Of a DNA stretch of 7,369 nt, positions 5,137-7,369 are shown piece after piece. A model generated the notes under the pieces. The model ran no database searches. It was not told the DNA's origin and saw only the letters and a list, made by a program, of their open reading frames with translations. Both the position numbers and the translations under genes were made by a program. This DNA is from Acidimicrobiia bacterium (GTDB lineage Bacteria; Actinomycetota; Acidimicrobiia; IMCC26256; PALSA-555). Each line of letters opens with the position of its first letter. Positions within the stretch are counted from its first letter, which is position 1. Location of the stretch: positions 1 to 7,369 of the forward strand of contig JAFMJM010000117.1 of the NCBI GenBank assembly GCA_017853455.1, given 5' to 3'.

Positions 5137-6846
5137 TCAGTCGGCGCTCGACAGGACCCGGCCGGGCAGGGCACCGGTGGACCGGCCGTGCTCCTGGGTG
5201 GGTGTCCCGGCCACGACGGTGGCCCGGTAGCCCCCCTCGGGCCGCCGCAGGCGGGTGCCGCCGCCGGGAATGTCGGCGACGAAGTCGTCGGCGTCGTAGT
5301 GGAGATCGTCGAGGGCGAACACCACGAGGTCGGCGACCGCACCCGGGGTGACCACGCCGCGGTCCGGGAAGTCGAAGGTGGTGGCCTGCCGACCGGTCAG
5401 CTCGTGGACGGCCCGCTCCAGGGTCAGGTCGCCCCGGTCCCGGACGTGACGGGTCAGCAGCAGGGTGGTGTCGCCGGAGGCGCAGAGCATGTTGGCGTGG
5501 GCTCCGGCGTCCGACGAGCTGACGATCACGTGTGGATCGGTCAGCAGCGCCGCGACGGCGTCGACGTCACGATTGGTGAGCCCGACGGCGACCACGCCGG
5601 GTCGGCAGTCGTTCGCCAGCACGAAGTCGGCGAGCACGTCGGACGGGTGGCCGGGCCGGGCGGCGACGAGGTCGGCGAGCGACCGGCCGAGGAACGACTC
5701 GGAACCCGGGTCGGTCACCTCGACGAACCGGACCGATTCGGGGTCGCGGTGGGGGAAGATGGCGCGCTCGGTGCGGTCCCACTCCTCGCGAGCGGCGGTC
5801 CGCCACTCCGGGTCGGCGAGGAGCGCCGCCTTCTCGGCGCCCCGGGCGGCGACGACCCGGTGCCAGCCCTCGGGCATGCTCATGAACATCATCGACGAGT
5901 CCCAGTTGATCCGCATGTCGCCGCCCCGTGGGGAGAGTTGGGGCAGCATGCGGATGTCCTCGGCGGCGAGCCGCTCGGCCAGCGACACCCACCGCCGGGC
6001 CCCGGCCGGGTTGGCGCGCGGCACCGAGAACCCGGTCCAGGTCGAGAGCAGGCCCCGGGCGCCGCAGCGCCGGGCGAGGTCCTCGACCGCGACCTCGGGG
6101 TCGGCGCCGAGGAGCCCGGGCACGAACTCCACGAAGCCGCGACCGTGGGCGGCGAGGACGTCGAGGAGGGCGTCGAACTCGGCGCCGTCGGCCGACCGCG
6201 ACGGGACGGGACGACCCCGGGCGTCGACGTCGAGGAACGACGTGGAGAACCCGTACGCCCCCTCGGCGAGCTGCGTGGCGAAGAGGGCGGCCATGGCGGC
6301 GCGCTCGTCGGGCGTCGCCGTGCGGGTCCAGGCGTCGTCGCCCATGGTGGCGAGGCGGAGGGCGCTGTGGCCGACGAGCGCCGCCAGGTTGGTGGCGCAC
6401 CCCTGTCGGTCGACCGCGTCGCGGTACCCGCCGAAGTCGGTCCAGGTCCAGGGCACGGCGTCGTCGAACAGGTGCCGGGGGACGTCCTCGATGTACGAGA
6501 ACAGGTCGGCCACCTCGGCCCGGGTGGCGTCCGCGACGGGGTAGAGCGACAGGCTGCAGTTGCCCACCAGCATGGTGGTCACGCCGTGGAGCGGCTCCGG
6601 GTCGAGGGTGGGGTCCCAGAACACCTGGGGGTCCGTGTGGGCGTGGGTGTCGATGAAGCCCGGGGTCACGACCGCGCCGGACGCGTCGATCTCGGGCTCG
6701 CCGTCGGGGCGCAGGCCGGGACCGACCTCGACGATCCGCCCGGCGCGGACCCGTACGTCGGCTCGGAGGGCCGGAGCGCCGGTGCCGTCGACGACGTCTC
6801 CGCCGCGGACGAGGAGGTTGCCGTGGGAACCGTCGTGCTGGGTCAT
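5137..6846 (-). CDS. Amidohydrolase family protein (D-aminoacylase-like, Amidohydro_3)
   Basis: A 569-residue cytosolic metal-dependent hydrolase of the amidohydrolase superfamily, in the group usually annotated as N-acyl-D-amino-acid deacylase. The N-terminal beta-sandwich (LLVRGGDVVDGTG, 11-23) leads to the metal motif GFIDTHAHTD (63-72; H68, H70). C97 in VGNCSLS matches the bridging cysteine of D-aminoacylases. Later landmarks are VGHSALR (158-164), GAYGFSTS (196-203) and SSSDAGAHANMLC (443-455), with the likely catalytic D446, then DRGVVTPGAVADLVVF (495-510) re-entering the sandwich. The two other metal histidines of classical D-aminoacylases (THxR and SHHK regions) are not evident: FVEFVPG (238-244) and LLSTWTG (266-272) occupy those places. 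Activity on N-acyl-D-amino acids is therefore doubtful. The ATG at 6846 is preferred because family similarity begins at once; the same frame opens at 6915, but that would overlap the divergent gene. First gene of a pair with the small membrane protein. Confidence 0.88.
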   Translation of the reverse strand: MTQHDGSHGNLLVRGGDVVDGTGAPALRADVRVRAGRIVEVGPGLRPDGEPEIDASGAVVTPGFIDTHAHTDPQVFWDPTLDPEPLHGVTTMLVGNCSLSLYPVADATRAEVADLFSYIEDVPRHLFDDAVPWTWTDFGGYRDAVDRQGCATNLAALVGHSALRLATMGDDAWTRTATPDERAAMAALFATQLAEGAYGFSTSFLDVDARGRPVPSRSADGAEFDALLDVLAAHGRGFVEFVPGLLGADPEVAVEDLARRCGARGLLSTWTGFSVPRANPAGARRWVSLAERLAAEDIRMLPQLSPRGGDMRINWDSSMMFMSMPEGWHRVVAARGAEKAALLADPEWRTAAREEWDRTERAIFPHRDPESVRFVEVTDPGSESFLGRSLADLVAARPGHPSDVLADFVLANDCRPGVVAVGLTNRDVDAVAALLTDPHVIVSSSDAGAHANMLCASGDTTLLLTRHVRDRGDLTLERAVHELTGRQATTFDFPDRGVVTPGAVADLVVFALDDLHYDADDFVADIPGGGTRLRRPEGGYRATVVAGTPTQEHGRSTGALPGRVLSSAD

Positions 6847-6871
6847 GGCGTCATGGTGGCACAGTCGACCG

Positions 6872-6899
6872 CCCGGCCGGGTCGCCGTCGGGTTAGGGT
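6872..6899 (+). promoter_or_regulatory. Candidate promoter of a leaderless MDR-family gene, with adjacent GC palindrome
   Basis: TAGGGT (6894-6899) fits TANNNT and ends seven bases before the GTG at 6906, the spacing seen for leaderless actinobacterial genes; transcription would begin at or beside the start codon. No ribosome-binding site is present. No clear -35 box is visible. The palindrome CCCGGCCGGG (6872-6881) sits where the -35 would be and could be an operator. The whole divergent gap to the amidohydrolase is only 59 bases. Confidence 0.5.
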
Positions 6900-6905
6900 C
6901 GTCGG

Positions 6906-7369
6906 GTGCAGGCATGGCGGGTGAGCGCTCCCGGCGAGCCCGGGGAGGTGCTCCGTCGGGAAGAGGTGGCCGTGCCCGAACCGGGGCCCGGCGAGATTCG
7001 TCTGCGCGTGCGCACCGCCGGGCTGGGGCTGCCCGACGCCCTCCTCTGTCGGGGCTCGTACGCGTTCACGCCGCCCCGCCCGTTCGTCCCGGGCCAGGAG
7101 GTCTGCGGCACCGTCGACGCCGTCGGTCCCGGAACCGACGGCGAGGTCGGGGCCCGCGTCATGGCGGTCACGAACTTCTTCGACGGCCGGGGTGGGCTCG
7201 CCGAGTACACCATCGCCCGGTTCGACTCGGTGTTCCGGGTGCCGGAGTCGATGGACGACCTGGTCGCCGGCGGGTTCCGGATCGGATCCTCGACTGCGTG
7301 GGTCGCGTTGGTGCGGCGCGGCCGGGCGGTCGCGGGGGAGCGCCTGCTGGTCCTGGGTGCCGCCGGCGG
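6906..7369 (+). CDS. MDR-superfamily oxidoreductase, quinone oxidoreductase/zeta-crystallin type (partial, 3' end outside window)
   Basis: The first 154 residues of a medium-chain dehydrogenase/reductase, likely using NADPH to reduce a quinone or an enone. The N-terminal GroES-like domain is visible: PEPGPGEIRLRVRTAGLGLP (24-43), the CRGSYAFTPPRPFVPGQEVC segment (48-67, normally RGxY...PFVPGxE in this family) and GTVDAVGPGTDGEVGARVMA (68-87). GSSTAWVAL (128-136) matches the usual G-T-A-W/Y-x-A-L motif. LLVLGAAGG (147-155) begins the nucleotide-binding Rossmann fold at the window edge. The Cys and His ligands of zinc-dependent alcohol dehydrogenases are absent, so a zinc-free enzyme is expected. 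The start is GTG at 6906, reading QAWRV as in relatives (MxAxxV), without a ribosome-binding site. It is divergent from the amidohydrolase. The reading frame is open to base 7369. Confidence 0.85.
   Translation, partial: MQAWRVSAPGEPGEVLRREEVAVPEPGPGEIRLRVRTAGLGLPDALLCRGSYAFTPPRPFVPGQEVCGTVDAVGPGTDGEVGARVMAVTNFFDGRGGLAEYTIARFDSVFRVPESMDDLVAGGFRIGSSTAWVALVRRGRAVAGERLLVLGAAG

Noticed and set aside
6891..6899. GGTTAGGGT resembling a telomere-type repeat
   Set aside because: A single copy only, in a promoter-sized gap; it is explained better as part of the -10 element.
4795..6924. 709-codon open frame on the plus strand opposite the amidohydrolase
   Set aside because: Low-complexity Gly/Val/Arg/Glu composition with no recognisable domain; it is an artefact of high GC on the strand opposite a real gene.

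Overview
This is a very GC-rich (roughly 70%), gene-dense bacterial window. Codon third positions are almost all G or C, GTG starts are frequent, and start and stop codons overlap or abut. This suggests Actinomycetota. A fused LivH-LivM permease and a substrate-binding protein ending in a Gly/Thr-rich tail would fit an Acidimicrobiia-like lineage, but that placement is inference from style and not from any marker gene.

Left two thirds (1-4704): a branched-chain amino acid-type (HAAT family) ABC importer. On the minus strand, reading leftwards, are the fused two-domain permease (livHM-like, 1282-3231), the ATPase livG-like (449-1285) and the ATPase livF-like (1-452, cut by the window edge). 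Both internal junctions are 4-base GTGA overlaps, so the three genes form a tightly coupled operon. Facing away on the plus strand is the secreted substrate-binding protein (3394-4704). The 162-base gap between the divergent genes is strikingly symmetric. A nested palindrome (3288-3339) sits in its middle and reads as two mirror-image promoters (TTGTGY, 17-base spacer, TAGCGT) that share one -10 core. Both flanking genes then carry the same ribosome-binding sequence, GAGGGGGGA, four bases before the start. This is the most interesting structure in the window.

Right third (4705-7369): a minus-strand pair, a D-aminoacylase-like amidohydrolase (5137-6846) followed by a small four-helix membrane protein (4705-5115). 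Divergent from the amidohydrolase, across 59 bases, is the start of a zinc-independent MDR/quinone-oxidoreductase gene (6906-7369, cut by the window edge), apparently transcribed without a leader. The binding-protein gene and the small membrane-protein gene converge with stop codons directly touching (TGATCA). A perfect 14-base-pair hairpin, probably the binding-protein terminator, lies inside the coding end of the opposite gene.

Together the importer genes make a complete uptake system: binding protein, both membrane domains and both ATPases. The amidohydrolase and oxidoreductase could act on imported or related compounds, but nothing in the sequence ties them to the transporter beyond adjacency. 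I see no RNA genes, mobile elements, CRISPR arrays or obvious foreign DNA, and no gene-free stretch longer than 162 bases. The importer is a known type; the unusual material is in the arrangement of regulatory signals.
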